From the NCBI GenBank assembly GCA_041664345.1, contig JBAYKX010000004.1, positions 1 to 64,000 of the forward strand: DNA of 64,000 bases. Direction: 5' to 3'. Below are positions 51,530 to 60,814 of this stretch, piece by piece (the stretch's first letter is position 1; each line of letters begins with the position of its first letter). This stretch comes from GWE2-40-63 sp041664345. GTDB taxonomy: Bacteria > Bacteroidota > Bacteroidia > Bacteroidales > SZUA-534. Under the pieces are notes generated by a model. It did no database searches. It saw only the letters and a program-made list of their open reading frames with translations, and was not told the origin of the DNA. Both the position numbers and the translations under genes were made by a program.

Positions 51530-52282
51530 ATGTTAAGCATCAAAAATTTAAAGGCCAGTGTTGATGGCAAAGAGATATTAAAGGGAATCAACCTTGAAGT
51601 AAAAGCCGGCGAAGTGCATGCCATTATGGGACCCAATGGTTCCGGAAAAAGCACCCTTGCCGGGGTTTTGGCCGGAAACAGCCGGTTCGATGTTACCGGC
51701 GGTACAGTATCGTTTAATGATAAGGATTTATTATCGTTGGCTCCCGAAGACCGGGCCCGTGAAGGGTTGTTCCTGAGTTTTCAATATCCTGTGGAGATTC
51801 CGGGTGTAAGCATGGTGAATTTTATGAAAACCGCCGTAAATGAGCACCGCAAATACCTAGGAAAAGATGCCATGAGTGCCGGCGACTTTTTAAAAATGCT
51901 GCGCGATAAAAAACAGGTAGTGGAAATTGACGACCGGTTGACTTCGCGTTCAGTGAACGAAGGTTTTTCGGGTGGCGAGAAAAAGAAAAACGAGATTTTC
52001 CAGATGGCCATGCTCGAACCCAAATTGTCCATTTTGGACGAGACCGATTCCGGACTTGATATTGATGCGCTGCGCATTGTTGCCAATGGGGTGAACAAGC
52101 TTAAAACAGCCGAAAACGCTACCATTGTGATAACGCACTACCAGCGGCTGCTCGATTATATTGTGCCCGATGTGGTGCACATCCTGTATCAAGGGCAAAT
52201 TGTAAAAACCGGAGGCAAGGAATTAGCTCTGGAACTGGAAGCAAAAGGATACGACTGGATTAAAGAGGAAGTGAAGGTATAA
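51530..52282 (+). CDS. sufC: SufC, ABC-type ATPase of Fe-S assembly
   Basis: This 250 aa ABC ATPase has Walker A GPNGSGKST near residue 34, signature SGGEKKKNE (the SufC-specific form), Walker B KLSILDETDSGLDIDAL and the switch His in VITHYQRLLDYI. It is soluble and drives SufBCD conformational change for cluster assembly. It is followed immediately by sufD with a 1-base gap. Confidence 0.97.
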   Translation: MLSIKNLKASVDGKEILKGINLEVKAGEVHAIMGPNGSGKSTLAGVLAGNSRFDVTGGTVSFNDKDLLSLAPEDRAREGLFLSFQYPVEIPGVSMVNFMKTAVNEHRKYLGKDAMSAGDFLKMLRDKKQVVEIDDRLTSRSVNEGFSGGEKKKNEIFQMAMLEPKLSILDETDSGLDIDALRIVANGVNKLKTAENATIVITHYQRLLDYIVPDVVHILYQGQIVKTGGKELALELEAKGYDWIKEEVKV

Positions 52283-52283
52283 T

Positions 52284-53651
52284 ATGAGTGATTCTATCGA
52301 CAACAATACCATGAAATACAAGCTGATAAATCTGTATCAGCAAAACAAATCCGTCATTAGCGAAGGGCTTCCCGAAAACATGAACAAATACCGGGAACCG
52401 GCCATGCGCGAGTTCGACCGGTTGGGGATTCCCGAAAAAGGGGACGAAAAATACAAATACACCGATTTGATGCGCGCTTTTGGCAAAGGGTATGGTTATA
52501 CCTTTAAAGCTACCAACATTGCCGTGGACTCAAAAACATTGTTCCGATGCTCGGTGCCGGAATTGGATACGCATACTTTGTTGCTCGAAAACGGTTGGTA
52601 CTACCAAAAGAATCAGGAACACGCCCAATTGCCTAGTGAAATTGTGGCTTGCAGCATCCGCGAAGCAGCGGTGAGTTATGCCGGATTATTCGAAAAACAC
52701 TACAACCAACAAGCCGCTAAGCATCCCGAAGGTATTTCAACTTTTAACGCCGCATTTGCCCAAGATGGCCTGTTTTTATATATTCCTGATGGATTTGTTT
52801 TGGATAAACCCATTCAGATTATAAACCTGATGCGGGGAGGCAATCCTTTACTTGTAAACCAGCGGAATCTGATTGTGGCCGGAAAAAACAGCCAGGTAAA
52901 AGTAATTGTATGCGATCACACCTTAACCCAACACCATTTCTTATCTAACACGGTTACCGAGGTTTTTGTGGATGAAAATGCTGTATTCGATTTTTACAAC
53001 ATCCAGAACCAGCATAACGAGTCGGCGCAATTAACGTCGTTGTACATTCAGCAAATGAAGGGCAGCAATACCTTAACCAACACCCTCACTTTGCACGGTG
53101 GTTTTGTGCGGAACAACATTTATGTAAAACTGGCCGGAGAACATGCCGAGGCTCACGTTTACGGATTGGCATTAATTGATGGCAAACAGCATATAGATAA
53201 TTTCACGTTTATCGACCACGCGGTTCCCAACTGCCAAAGCACTGAAATGTACAAAAACGTGCTCGACGATGAGGCTACCGGAGCTTTCAACGGCAGGATT
53301 TTGGTGCGCCGCGATGCACAAAAAACACAGGCTTTTCAGTCGAACAAAAATATTTGCTTATCCCCAACGGCCCGTTTTTTTACCAAACCCCAGTTGGAAA
53401 TTTATGCCGATGACGTAAAATGCAGCCACGGCGCCACCATTGGCCAAATTGACGAAGAGGCGTTGTTTTATCTGCAATCGAGGGGCATTGGTGGACGCGA
53501 AGCCCGCATGATGCTCATGTATGCCTTTGCTTATGAGGTAAGCCGCAACATTAGGGTTCCGGTGCTCACCGAACGCTATGGCGAGCTGGTAGAGAAACGC
53601 CTGCGCGGCGAACTCAGCCGATGCGAGGGCTGTTTTGTGCATTGCAATTAG
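52284..53651 (+). CDS. sufD: SufD, partner scaffold of SufB
   Basis: The 455 aa protein has a helical N-terminal domain, then the parallel beta-helix with VFVDENAVFDFYNIQNQ, then the C-terminal signature CSHGATIGQIDEEALFYLQSRGIGGREARMMLMYAFAYEV, which is diagnostic for the SufBD family. It forms the SufB-SufD heterodimer platform. SufD lacks its own scaffold cysteines but binds SufC. It starts 1 base after sufC, so they are cotranscribed. No sufS or sufE is present downstream in this window. Confidence 0.95.
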   Translation: MSDSIDNNTMKYKLINLYQQNKSVISEGLPENMNKYREPAMREFDRLGIPEKGDEKYKYTDLMRAFGKGYGYTFKATNIAVDSKTLFRCSVPELDTHTLLLENGWYYQKNQEHAQLPSEIVACSIREAAVSYAGLFEKHYNQQAAKHPEGISTFNAAFAQDGLFLYIPDGFVLDKPIQIINLMRGGNPLLVNQRNLIVAGKNSQVKVIVCDHTLTQHHFLSNTVTEVFVDENAVFDFYNIQNQHNESAQLTSLYIQQMKGSNTLTNTLTLHGGFVRNNIYVKLAGEHAEAHVYGLALIDGKQHIDNFTFIDHAVPNCQSTEMYKNVLDDEATGAFNGRILVRRDAQKTQAFQSNKNICLSPTARFFTKPQLEIYADDVKCSHGATIGQIDEEALFYLQSRGIGGREARMMLMYAFAYEVSRNIRVPVLTERYGELVEKRLRGELSRCEGCFVHCN

Positions 53652-54073
53652 ATATGAGATATGAGATGTGAGACGTGAGACTTTGAGGTGTGAGAGATTA
53701 GAATTTAGAGTTTAGAAAATGAGATTGTGCTAACTTGGTAACTCGTAGCTCAAAGGGAACTCGTAGCACCTGTAGCGAGGAAAGAAAGCGTAACTAATCT
53801 AAAATGAATTTAGCCATGAATTCTTACCAATTAAGCACGAAGACATGGTAAACTGCTTGAAACGCCCCTTTTTCTGCCGCAGCAGACATTTTCCCCGGTG
53901 GATTTTGGTAACCCCGGTGTAAAGCACCGTTTTGTTCTTGTTGGTAGCAATATAAACTGGTAGATGCCTAGAGAAGGGGTGGGTGAGGTTTTATTATACC
54001 ACTAATATACAGAATTGGAATTGAATTTCATAATTGTAAAAACATTATAGTTAACCACTAACAACAAAAACCA
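53652..54073. other. Gene-free gap after sufD holding repeats
   Basis: It begins with a run of heptamers (TGAGATR-type units, 53655-53695), then copies of AACTCGTAGC (53740-53770), then a segment around 53925-53990 that resembles 61505-61575 (KAGCACC..., TTGTTCTTGTTGG, GCAAT, AAACT). These look like fragments of the genome's interspersed repeats. No gene is seen. Confidence 0.4.
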
Positions 54074-55291
54074 TTAGTAAAGAAAACCAAAAAGCCAAAG
54101 GGGTATTTTATTTACAAAACCAAATTCAATATCATCAGCTGCAATAAAGGCATCGGGTAAGTCCTTAATTTGCTTATTATCCTTGTCTTTACCTCCAATT
54201 TCAAAAGTAAAAGCACTATCAATAATAAAATCACCCTTGGGGGCATATTGCATTTGATGACTTTGTTTCAATTGATTGGCAAAAAATGTTTCTCTGAGAT
54301 GCCCTTTATTAACCGCATAATGCGAAAGAGCATACATTAAGTTAGTATTCTCAAGATATACTTTATCGGGTTTTTGTAATTTGCTGATTCCAAATGCACT
54401 TTTATGCAAGTTCATGGTAAGATTACTTTCATTCAAGGCATGCAAATAAATTAGTAATGAATTACGCGTAATGCCTATGCGTTCGCTAAGCTTGGTTATA
54501 TTGGGTACAAAAGGAACCGATTCGGCAATTATTTGAAGCAGCTGCTTCACTTTGGGCACAAAAGTAACATCAACCCCTCGCAATAAAGGCAATTCAATTT
54601 CGAGTACCAGGCTAACAATTTCGTTTATTTGTTGGTAATAATTTTGCGTTACCTCATCATAAAAAGGATAGTATCCTAGTTGTAAATAAGTGTCGAAATG
54701 TTCAAATACTTTTAATTGCGAAGTAAATTGGTTGGAGAGTTCCGTATGTGACTCTAATATTTGTTTAAGCGTAACCTTATTAAAAGTACTTCCTGCATTT
54801 TTATTTAGGTATTCACGAAATGAAAAACCCTGCATTTCATAAATAACGGCACGACGACTTAAATCGGCCTTGGCATTTAGAATTTCAAGTAACGACGAAC
54901 CGGTAAAAACCACCTTTAGTTCAGCAAAATCGTCGTAAACATTCTTTATTTCTTGTGACCAGTTGGGGTATTTGTGAACTTCATCGAGCAATAATACTTT
55001 GCCCCCCCGTTTTACAAAAGCATCGGCTAAATGATAAAGTTTATGCTCGGCAAAATATATATTATCGAGACTAACAAATAGAGCGGGTAAATTGGGTTTT
55101 AACCGACACTTTATGTATTGAAGCAGCAAGGTTGTTTTACCCACCCCCCGGGCGCCCTTTATTCCTATTAAGCGAGCATCCCAGTTAATTTCATCCATTA
55201 AACCACGAATAAAATGGGTAGGTGTGTTTTTTAAACGCTGATGCGACCGCTCTATTAAACTTTCCATGTATGTTGTTTTAAATTCATACAA
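54074..55291 (-). CDS. AAA-type ATPase with DUF4143 C-terminus
   Basis: This 405 aa protein has Walker A GARGVGKTTLLLQYI (about residue 45), Walker B VLLLDEVHKYPNW and sensor segment VVFTGSSLLEI, then the DUF4143-type C-terminal half ending with DFIIDSAFTFEIGGKDKDNKQI, where E-V/I-x-G-K echoes a PD-(D/E)XK-like core. Such proteins are widespread in Bacteroidota and often appear as several unlinked copies. Cellular role is not established. The gene stands alone and is flanked by repeats on both sides. Confidence 0.8.
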   Translation of the reverse strand: MYEFKTTYMESLIERSHQRLKNTPTHFIRGLMDEINWDARLIGIKGARGVGKTTLLLQYIKCRLKPNLPALFVSLDNIYFAEHKLYHLADAFVKRGGKVLLLDEVHKYPNWSQEIKNVYDDFAELKVVFTGSSLLEILNAKADLSRRAVIYEMQGFSFREYLNKNAGSTFNKVTLKQILESHTELSNQFTSQLKVFEHFDTYLQLGYYPFYDEVTQNYYQQINEIVSLVLEIELPLLRGVDVTFVPKVKQLLQIIAESVPFVPNITKLSERIGITRNSLLIYLHALNESNLTMNLHKSAFGISKLQKPDKVYLENTNLMYALSHYAVNKGHLRETFFANQLKQSHQMQYAPKGDFIIDSAFTFEIGGKDKDNKQIKDLPDAFIAADDIEFGFVNKIPLWLFGFLY

Positions 55292-55360
55292 AGATAACCA
55301 AATTGTTTATTGCAGTAAACGTTTATTCCGTTATTTGTTAATTGTAGTAAACATTTTGAG

Positions 55361-55520
55361 GGATTACTTCGCTTTGAATTAAGGGTAGTGGAACTCGTGG
55401 CGGATTACTTCGTCACTCCCTGCGGTCGTTTCTCGTAATGACAGTTCCAATTGGAATGGTCATTACGAGCGCAGCGAAGTAATCTGTTGTTATTACGTTC
55501 AGCTTTTTAGTAATGGTGCA
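55361..55520. repeat. Interspersed palindromic repeat, copy 1
   Basis: Carries the shared blocks TTACTTCGCTTTGAATTAAG, TTACTTCGTCACTCCCTGCG, TCTCGTAATGACAGTTCCAA, TCATTACGAG and TGTTATTACGTTC. The two GTAATGAC / GTCATTAC arms can pair as a hairpin. The same element is found at 59723, 60815 and 61575. Confidence 0.75.
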
Positions 55521-55618
55521 TTACTAATTGTTCATTACAAATTACTAATTGTTAATTGCCAATTGCCAACTTTTCTCATAGCCTGTCCCGATTATTCATC
55601 GGGAACCGAAGGGAATAA

Positions 55619-55981
55619 TTACTCATTGCTAATTGTTTTTCCCCGGTACACCAGCAAAATAAACAACCCCAAGGCTACTCCCAACAAATTGAAAGTCAAA
55701 TCGTAAACATCGAACTTACGGTGGCCATGGGTAAAATAGGCTTGCAGCAACTCAATGAGTAACCCCAGGCAGAATGTGATGAGGGAAATTTTAAATAGCG
55801 AGAGGTTTTTAAAAAGAAGTTTGGTAACCACCATAAACAGGGCGAACAGTACCAAATGAAAATGTTTGTCCTGGTCAACCCACCACGATTTTACCACACC
55901 GGTTAAATCAAGTAAGGAGGTGGCGATTATGAGGCTAATAATAAGCAACCAAAGTACCAGTTTGTTGTGGATTTTTGTCAT
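55619..55981 (-). CDS. VanZ-like small membrane protein
   Basis: The ATG at 55981 (MTKIHNKLVLWLL) gives a 120 aa protein with four hydrophobic helices and the VanZ signature elements DKHFHLVLFALFMVVTKLLF and LITFCLGLLIELLQAYFTHGHRKFDVYDLTFNLLGVALGLF (E-x-x-Q and D-x-x-x-N). It is an inner-membrane protein. VanZ-like proteins are often found near wall or polysaccharide genes, as here. Role not known. The frame extends further upstream to 56026, but only in a hydrophilic, non-conserved extension. Confidence 0.75.
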   Translation of the reverse strand: MTKIHNKLVLWLLIISLIIATSLLDLTGVVKSWWVDQDKHFHLVLFALFMVVTKLLFKNLSLFKISLITFCLGLLIELLQAYFTHGHRKFDVYDLTFNLLGVALGLFILLVYRGKTISNE

Positions 55982-56150
55982 TTCAAGTGCATTAAAAAGG
56001 CATTTATTTTTATGGTAGCAAATCAATAATAGGGTTGCTCATAAACTACTCATCTCCCAAAAAACTAAAACAAAAAATGTTCAATACCAAACAAACAAAC
56101 AATTATCAATTTTCAAGGATTCGGGTTTACAAAATGCTTGTTTATCCAAT

Positions 56151-56195
56151 TTTTTTACTTGTTCATTGTATATTGTGCATTTGACATTGTTCATT
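56151..56195 (+). repeat. 45-base direct repeat, copy 1 of a pair
   Basis: Identical to 56394-56438 (TTTTTTACTTGTTCATTGTA, then TATTGTGCATTTGACATTGT, then TCATT). The pair brackets two GC-rich inverted segments (ACCTCCCCTGCGAGCAAGGG and CTCCCTCCTTTTCAAGGGAG). Located in the 517-base gap between the VanZ-like and WecA-like genes. Confidence 0.7.
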
Positions 56196-56393
56196 ATTTA
56201 ACTTCTTTTTACCCCTCCCCGAGTTCTCGGGGCACCTCCCCTGCGAGCAAGGGAGAGCGTTTTGAACTGGCAGTAGTGGTTATTTAATTATTTCAATTTG
56301 TTGCCCATTTTAATTATTGGTACTACCCTGCTCCCTCCTTTTCAAGGGAGGGTTGGGGTGGGTAAATTACATTTCAAACTTTTTCATTTTCCC

Positions 56394-56438
56394 TTTTTTA
56401 CTTGTTCATTGTATATTGTGCATTTGACATTGTTCATT
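56394..56438 (+). repeat. 45-base direct repeat, copy 2 of a pair
   Basis: Identical to 56151-56195. The two copies lie 243 bases apart. Between them is a stretch with GGGAGG-rich inverted segments (56213-56260 and 56331-56362). This looks like a small composite element or the footprint of replication slippage. Confidence 0.7.
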
Positions 56439-56498
56439 TTTTCTAACTACCGTTTGTTATTTGAAGCGGTGTAGTTACAAAAATTAAGGGTATTGGGT

Positions 56499-57590
56499 CT
56501 AATTTGGTTTTAACTTGGTCTTATTATATCTCATTCTAAGTAGGAGGTTGGGTATGCAGGTAATTATGAGAGGGATAATTAATATTAAAATGCCAAATGT
56601 TTGGGCACGAAGGTTCGACAACACTAGCGATAGCAAAATAAATAGAATGGAAACCACTGAAAGTAAACCCGTCGCCTGAGTATGGTTTAACCCCAACTCC
56701 AACAGCAGGTGATGGATGTGACGTTTATCGGGATGAAAAGGAGAAGTGCGATTGTATAAACGTATCACAAATACTTTTAACATATCAACCAACGGCAAGG
56801 CCAGAAAACCCATAGCCACAACCGGTGAAGTATTAATTCCATACGAGCCATGATCGGTGCTGTTTATTTCAATGAATTCAATGGCTAAAAAGGCCAATAT
56901 TACGCCCAACAGCAGGGAACCGGTATCGCCCATGAATATTTTTGCAGGGGTAATGTTATAGCGCAAAAAGGCTAACAAAGCCCCCATTAAAGCGGCAATA
57001 AGAATGGCTAATTGCAGGCTTACTTCATTGCCCACCAGAAAAAACCAAACACCAAAGGCAATGCTTGAAATAAGCGAGGTGGCGGTGCATAAACCATTGA
57101 TGCCATCAATTAAATTAACGGCATTTACAATGGTTAAAAAAGTAAAGATGGAAAATACTATACTCCAAAAATAGGAAAGGGAACCGATTCCTAATAATTG
57201 GTAAAAACTTGTTATTCGCACATCGCCCAATATTACGAGTACTGAAACTCCAATTAATAAACCCATAAATTTTTTACTGGGAGCTAAGGCAATTACATCG
57301 TCCTTCATCCCCAGAAAAAAACCTATAAGCATTACAAACAAAAAGTATTGCAGACTTGGGAAAAGTTTAAAGTTGGTAAACAGGGTAACTGAAAGTATAA
57401 AACCAATAAAAATACCTAATCCACCCAAGGTGGGAATTGATTTACTATGCGAGGTCCGCTCATTGGGTTTATCAACCAAGTGTTTAAGTTCGGCAATATG
57501 TATAATAACTGGAATCACCCCGTAAGTAATTATAAAGGAGACCGCAAAAGCAGCTAAAAGTAACAACCAGATATTTTCGAAAACAAACAT
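56499..57590 (-). CDS. WecA/MraY-like undecaprenyl-phosphate sugar-1-phosphate transferase
   Basis: This is a 363 aa polytopic membrane protein of the glycosyltransferase 4 family. The family motifs are visible: KSIPTLGGLGIFIGF near residue 50, LGMKDDVIAL near 92 (DD pair), VNAVNLIDGINGLCTATS near 155 (N-D), KIFMGDTGSLLLGVILAF near 215 and the late DKRHIHHLLLELG (the H-x-H-H-x-x-L of WecA-like enzymes). It attaches the first sugar phosphate to the lipid carrier for O-antigen or other polysaccharide. It follows the GT2 gene (11 bases) in an apparent polysaccharide unit. Confidence 0.9.
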   Translation of the reverse strand: MFVFENIWLLLLAAFAVSFIITYGVIPVIIHIAELKHLVDKPNERTSHSKSIPTLGGLGIFIGFILSVTLFTNFKLFPSLQYFLFVMLIGFFLGMKDDVIALAPSKKFMGLLIGVSVLVILGDVRITSFYQLLGIGSLSYFWSIVFSIFTFLTIVNAVNLIDGINGLCTATSLISSIAFGVWFFLVGNEVSLQLAILIAALMGALLAFLRYNITPAKIFMGDTGSLLLGVILAFLAIEFIEINSTDHGSYGINTSPVVAMGFLALPLVDMLKVFVIRLYNRTSPFHPDKRHIHHLLLELGLNHTQATGLLSVVSILFILLSLVLSNLRAQTFGILILIIPLIITCIPNLLLRMRYNKTKLKPN

Positions 57591-57601
57591 AACCCATTTA
57601 T

Positions 57602-58357
57602 TTATTTAAAGAACTGTGGTACTTTGGTAACATTCTTCAAAAATAGGGAATAAATTCCACCTACATTATTTTTTCTTAACGCTTTTAAGTCTTCTTTCAT
57701 TTTGTTAATCAAATTTTTGAACGCATTGCTTTTACCACCCACCCGCATTTTTACTAAATATACGGGAACAAAACAGGCCGAAATGCCTCCTGAGAAAACA
57801 CGCAACATAAAATCGTAATCGGCCGCTATGTGAAAGGTAACATCGAAGAGACCAAATTTGTTATAAACTTCCCTTTTTAAATACAAGGTAGGGTGGGGGG
57901 GCATCCATCCTTTTTTCAACTTTTTAAGGGTGAATTCATTGCTCACCCAATTCCGGATAACCGTATCGGTATTGTCTTTGCTTACATATTGCAGGTTGCC
58001 ATATACCCCATCGCACGGTTGGCGTTGAAAGGCATTCGCAATGGTTTCAAGTGCCGTATTGGAATAAAACAGATCGTCGGCATGTAAAAAACCTACCATG
58101 TCGCCGGTAGCTAACTGGATGCCTTTATTCAACGCATCGTAAATTCCGTTATCGGGTTCTGAAATTAATTTTACTGAGATGTGAGATGTGAGATGTGAGA
58201 TGTGAGATTGAATAATTTCAAGGGTTCCATCGGTTGATGCACCATCAATAATTATATGCTCGATGTTTTTGTAACTTTGGCTTGCTACCGATTGTAGCGT
58301 TTGTTCAAGGGTAGCGGCATTGTTGAAGCAGGCGGTTATTATCGAAATTTTAAGCAT
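57602..58357 (-). CDS. GT2-family glycosyltransferase (WcaA/SpsA-like) with an in-frame repeat insert
   Basis: The protein (251 aa) has the GT-A fold start ISIITACFNNAATLEQTLQSVASQSYKNIEHIIIDGASTDGT, the NGIYDALNKGI and FLHADDLFY (DxD-type D-D) motifs and VYGNLQYVSKDNTD. Between the DGASTDGT and SEPDNGIYD blocks it has the extra IQSHISHLTSHISVK, encoded by five heptamer units (58175-58208). The enzyme is cytoplasmic and membrane-associated and builds the polysaccharide. It lies directly upstream of the WecA-like gene. The extra segment sits in a loop that usually differs in length, so activity is probably kept. Confidence 0.85.
   Translation of the reverse strand: MLKISIITACFNNAATLEQTLQSVASQSYKNIEHIIIDGASTDGTLEIIQSHISHLTSHISVKLISEPDNGIYDALNKGIQLATGDMVGFLHADDLFYSNTALETIANAFQRQPCDGVYGNLQYVSKDNTDTVIRNWVSNEFTLKKLKKGWMPPHPTLYLKREVYNKFGLFDVTFHIAADYDFMLRVFSGGISACFVPVYLVKMRVGGKSNAFKNLINKMKEDLKALRKNNVGGIYSLFLKNVTKVPQFFK
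58175..58208 (-). repeat. Heptamer microsatellite inside the glycosyltransferase gene
   Basis: About five tandem TGAGATG units (plus-strand sense) lie inside the coding region and are read as the SH-I/L-SH series of residues. The same heptamer run, in degenerate form, lies in the gap after sufD (53655-53695). Confidence 0.7.
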
Positions 58358-58360
58358 GAG

Positions 58361-59569
58361 CTATTCTAAATTTAAAATAAAATCCATTACCGATTGGTGC
58401 ATAATCCCTTTATATTGGCTACCTGTTAGTGCATCCATCGACAACACATATTTAGGGTACTGATCGTTTATTTTAAGCAAGTTACCAAACTCGCGTTCAT
58501 GTACCTTATCGTCGGGAATCAGGTAGGCTACTTGTATATAAATCCGCTGATTGTTCCGTGTGGCAACAAAATCAATCTCGCGGCCTTGCTGCCAGCCAAT
58601 TTTCACATCGAACCCGGCAATTTTTAAATGCAAATGCACCACATTTTCAAGTATTTTATTGATATCATTTTGCCGATACTCAATAAGGGAGTGCCTGATG
58701 CCTAAATCCTCAAAATAGTACTTTTGCCCTATCTCAAATACTTTCTTCCCTTCTAAATCAGACCGATCGACCTTGAAAATAAAAAACGAGGCTGCCAGAT
58801 AACCCAGGTAATCCATTACAATGTTGGGCGATATATTTACTTTTTGAGACTTTAAAAAATCGCTGATTTTTTTTGCTGAAATGATACATCCCGTGTTATC
58901 GGCTACATATTTTACCAAACTCTCCAGAAAGTTAATGTTGCGTACCTTATACCGCTTTACCACATCTTTCAGCAATATGGTTGCATAAATATTCCTTAAG
59001 TATTCATACACCAAATTTTCGTTAAGACCAATGCTAACCAAACCCGGCAGCCCTCCATATTGGAGGTATTTCATGAAGTTTGCCTGATTTGAATCAAGCT
59101 TGTGAAATGTTAAAAACTCGCTGAGCGACAAACTAAATACTTTAATTTCAACATAACGTCCACTTAAATAGGATGCCAAATCGCCCGACAGCATTTCGGA
59201 ATTACTTCCTGTGATATACAAATCGGCGCGGCCTTCGGCCAGCAAGCTTCGTAAACATTTCTCAAAGCCCGATATATCCTGAATTTCATCAATAATAAAG
59301 TAATTTGATTTACCGGCGGCATAGTGTTCATTAAAATAATTATACAAATCATTGTAATCGCGGATATGATCGAACTGATACAATTCTTTGTTTATATAAA
59401 TTATGTTTGCTTGGGTATCGGTGGCATTTATTTCATCAATCAACTGATAACACAAATAGCTTTTACCTACCCGGCGTTGGCCTGTAAATACTTTAATCAG
59501 GTTTTTACCCATAAATGGTTTTACCTGATTTATATAACTATTCCGTTTTATGTATGTTTTTGTGTTCAA
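58361..59569 (-). CDS. AAA-type ATPase with DUF4143 C-terminus (second copy)
   Basis: This 402 aa protein has Walker A GQRRVGKSYLCYQL (about residue 30), FIIDEIQDISGFEKCLR as Walker B, and YITGSNSEMLSGDLASYLSGRYVEI as in the DUF4143/ATPase COG1373 family, with KIGWQQGREIDFVATRNNQRIYIQVAYLI at the C-terminus (D...E...Q-x-A, weakened nuclease core). It is not closely similar to the copy at 54074. It is inserted between the GT2 genes and the RhuM-like gene and may have arrived as accessory DNA. Function not established. Confidence 0.82.
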   Translation of the reverse strand: MNTKTYIKRNSYINQVKPFMGKNLIKVFTGQRRVGKSYLCYQLIDEINATDTQANIIYINKELYQFDHIRDYNDLYNYFNEHYAAGKSNYFIIDEIQDISGFEKCLRSLLAEGRADLYITGSNSEMLSGDLASYLSGRYVEIKVFSLSLSEFLTFHKLDSNQANFMKYLQYGGLPGLVSIGLNENLVYEYLRNIYATILLKDVVKRYKVRNINFLESLVKYVADNTGCIISAKKISDFLKSQKVNISPNIVMDYLGYLAASFFIFKVDRSDLEGKKVFEIGQKYYFEDLGIRHSLIEYRQNDINKILENVVHLHLKIAGFDVKIGWQQGREIDFVATRNNQRIYIQVAYLIPDDKVHEREFGNLLKINDQYPKYVLSMDALTGSQYKGIMHQSVMDFILNLE

Positions 59570-59722
59570 ATTTATTTAACTATACTTAAACTTTAGGATG
59601 TAAATATAATATATTATAGTTATACTTAAAACATTATTTGCATTACGAGTAAGTTTTAAGTATAATTAAAAGTATGTGCTTGATAATTGCAATTTTTTTT
59701 TCATTGTAAAAATTTCATGATA

Positions 59723-59900
59723 GCTTACTTCGCTTTGAATTAAGGGCAGTGGAACTGTTGAGGGATTACTTCGTCACTCCCTGCGGTCGTTCCTCGTAAT
59801 GACAGTTCCAATCGGAGAAGTCATTACGAAGGAGGCACGACTGAAGTAAGCCGTTGTTATTACGTTCCGCTTTATAGTAAAAGAACGACCAAAGTAATCC
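59723..59900. repeat. Interspersed palindromic repeat, copy 2
   Basis: Has the same blocks as the copy at 55361 plus a longer end: GTCATTACGAAGGAGGCACG, then TGTTATTACGTTCCGCTTTA, then TAGTAAAA. CGTAATGAC and GTCATTACG can pair. It lies just downstream of the RhuM-like gene stop. Confidence 0.75.
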
Positions 59901-59908
59901 GGCACTTT

Positions 59909-60748
59909 TTATTTTTCAAGACGTTTTATTATTTCATCAGCCGCTAACTCCATTTTTGAAAAAGCAAACCATTTCTTCCCCAAATCTTTTAGCGAAGCTC
60001 CAATGTGATAAACTATTTTATTATCAATTATTAGAAACCGATCGTGCGATTTGTTGAATGTTTTTAATTCAACGGACTGATATTGTGCATTGAATTTTTG
60101 TAAATCGAATTGCAACTGTTTTGAAATTTTAGGAGTGTAAATGGTTGCCGAAACCTGTTTTCCTCGTTTAGAGAGGAGCATTAAAACACTCTCGTCAACA
60201 TAATTGTCGATAAGTACAATTGATGTTTGTGCACTTTTAATAAGCGAAGACACAAAGGTGTAGGCATCGAATATTTGACCATCATAGAAAATACCCTGAT
60301 TTGGAGGCAATGAAGTTTTCAATATAAGGTCGAATGTTTGGTCGTGTTCAAATAGCTTTTTTTCAATTCTTTCAAACCGATGGTGTATAGCATAACCCTT
60401 TAATAAATATTCTTTTAATACTTTGTTTGCCCAAATTCGGAACTGAGTTGCATTTATTGAATTAACTCTATACCCAATCGATAGAATGGCATCAAGATTA
60501 TAATATTGGGTTTTATATTTTTGAATACCACTTTTACCCATGTGTTCCAAAATGGAACATGTGCTTTGTTCCAATAATTCACCTGATTTATAAATATTAG
60601 TGAGATGTTTTGTAATAGCCGGTCGTTTTGTTCCAAACAACAAGGCTATCTGCGCCTGTGTTAGCCATACCGTATCGTTTTCAATCCTTACCTCAAATTG
60701 GGTAACCGTATTATCAGGTTGGTACAATATTATTTCTCCTTGGTTCAT
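59909..60748 (-). CDS. RhuM-like (virulence RhuM) protein with a PLD-like C-terminus
   Basis: The 279 aa protein starts with the RhuM region (DNTVTQFEVRIENDTVWLTQAQIALLFGTKRPAITKHLTNIYKSGEL, about residues 10-56; then YYNLDAILSIGYRVNS and FRIWANKVLKEYLLKGYAIHH), a helix-turn-helix-containing DNA-binding type. From about residue 165 it has SSLIKSAQTSIVLIDNYVDESVLMLLSKRG and SHDRFLIIDNKIVYHIGASLKDLG, which is a phospholipase D-like (HxKxxxxD) half site with Arg in place of Lys. Fusions of this type are seen in mobile-element and TA contexts. Role not established. Confidence 0.75.
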   Translation of the reverse strand: MNQGEIILYQPDNTVTQFEVRIENDTVWLTQAQIALLFGTKRPAITKHLTNIYKSGELLEQSTCSILEHMGKSGIQKYKTQYYNLDAILSIGYRVNSINATQFRIWANKVLKEYLLKGYAIHHRFERIEKKLFEHDQTFDLILKTSLPPNQGIFYDGQIFDAYTFVSSLIKSAQTSIVLIDNYVDESVLMLLSKRGKQVSATIYTPKISKQLQFDLQKFNAQYQSVELKTFNKSHDRFLIIDNKIVYHIGASLKDLGKKWFAFSKMELAADEIIKRLEK

Positions 60749-60814
60749 AAACTATGGTTAAGCATTTAGCTAAAATAAGCAATAAAATGATTATGCCATG
60801 GGGGTAAGGTTTTT

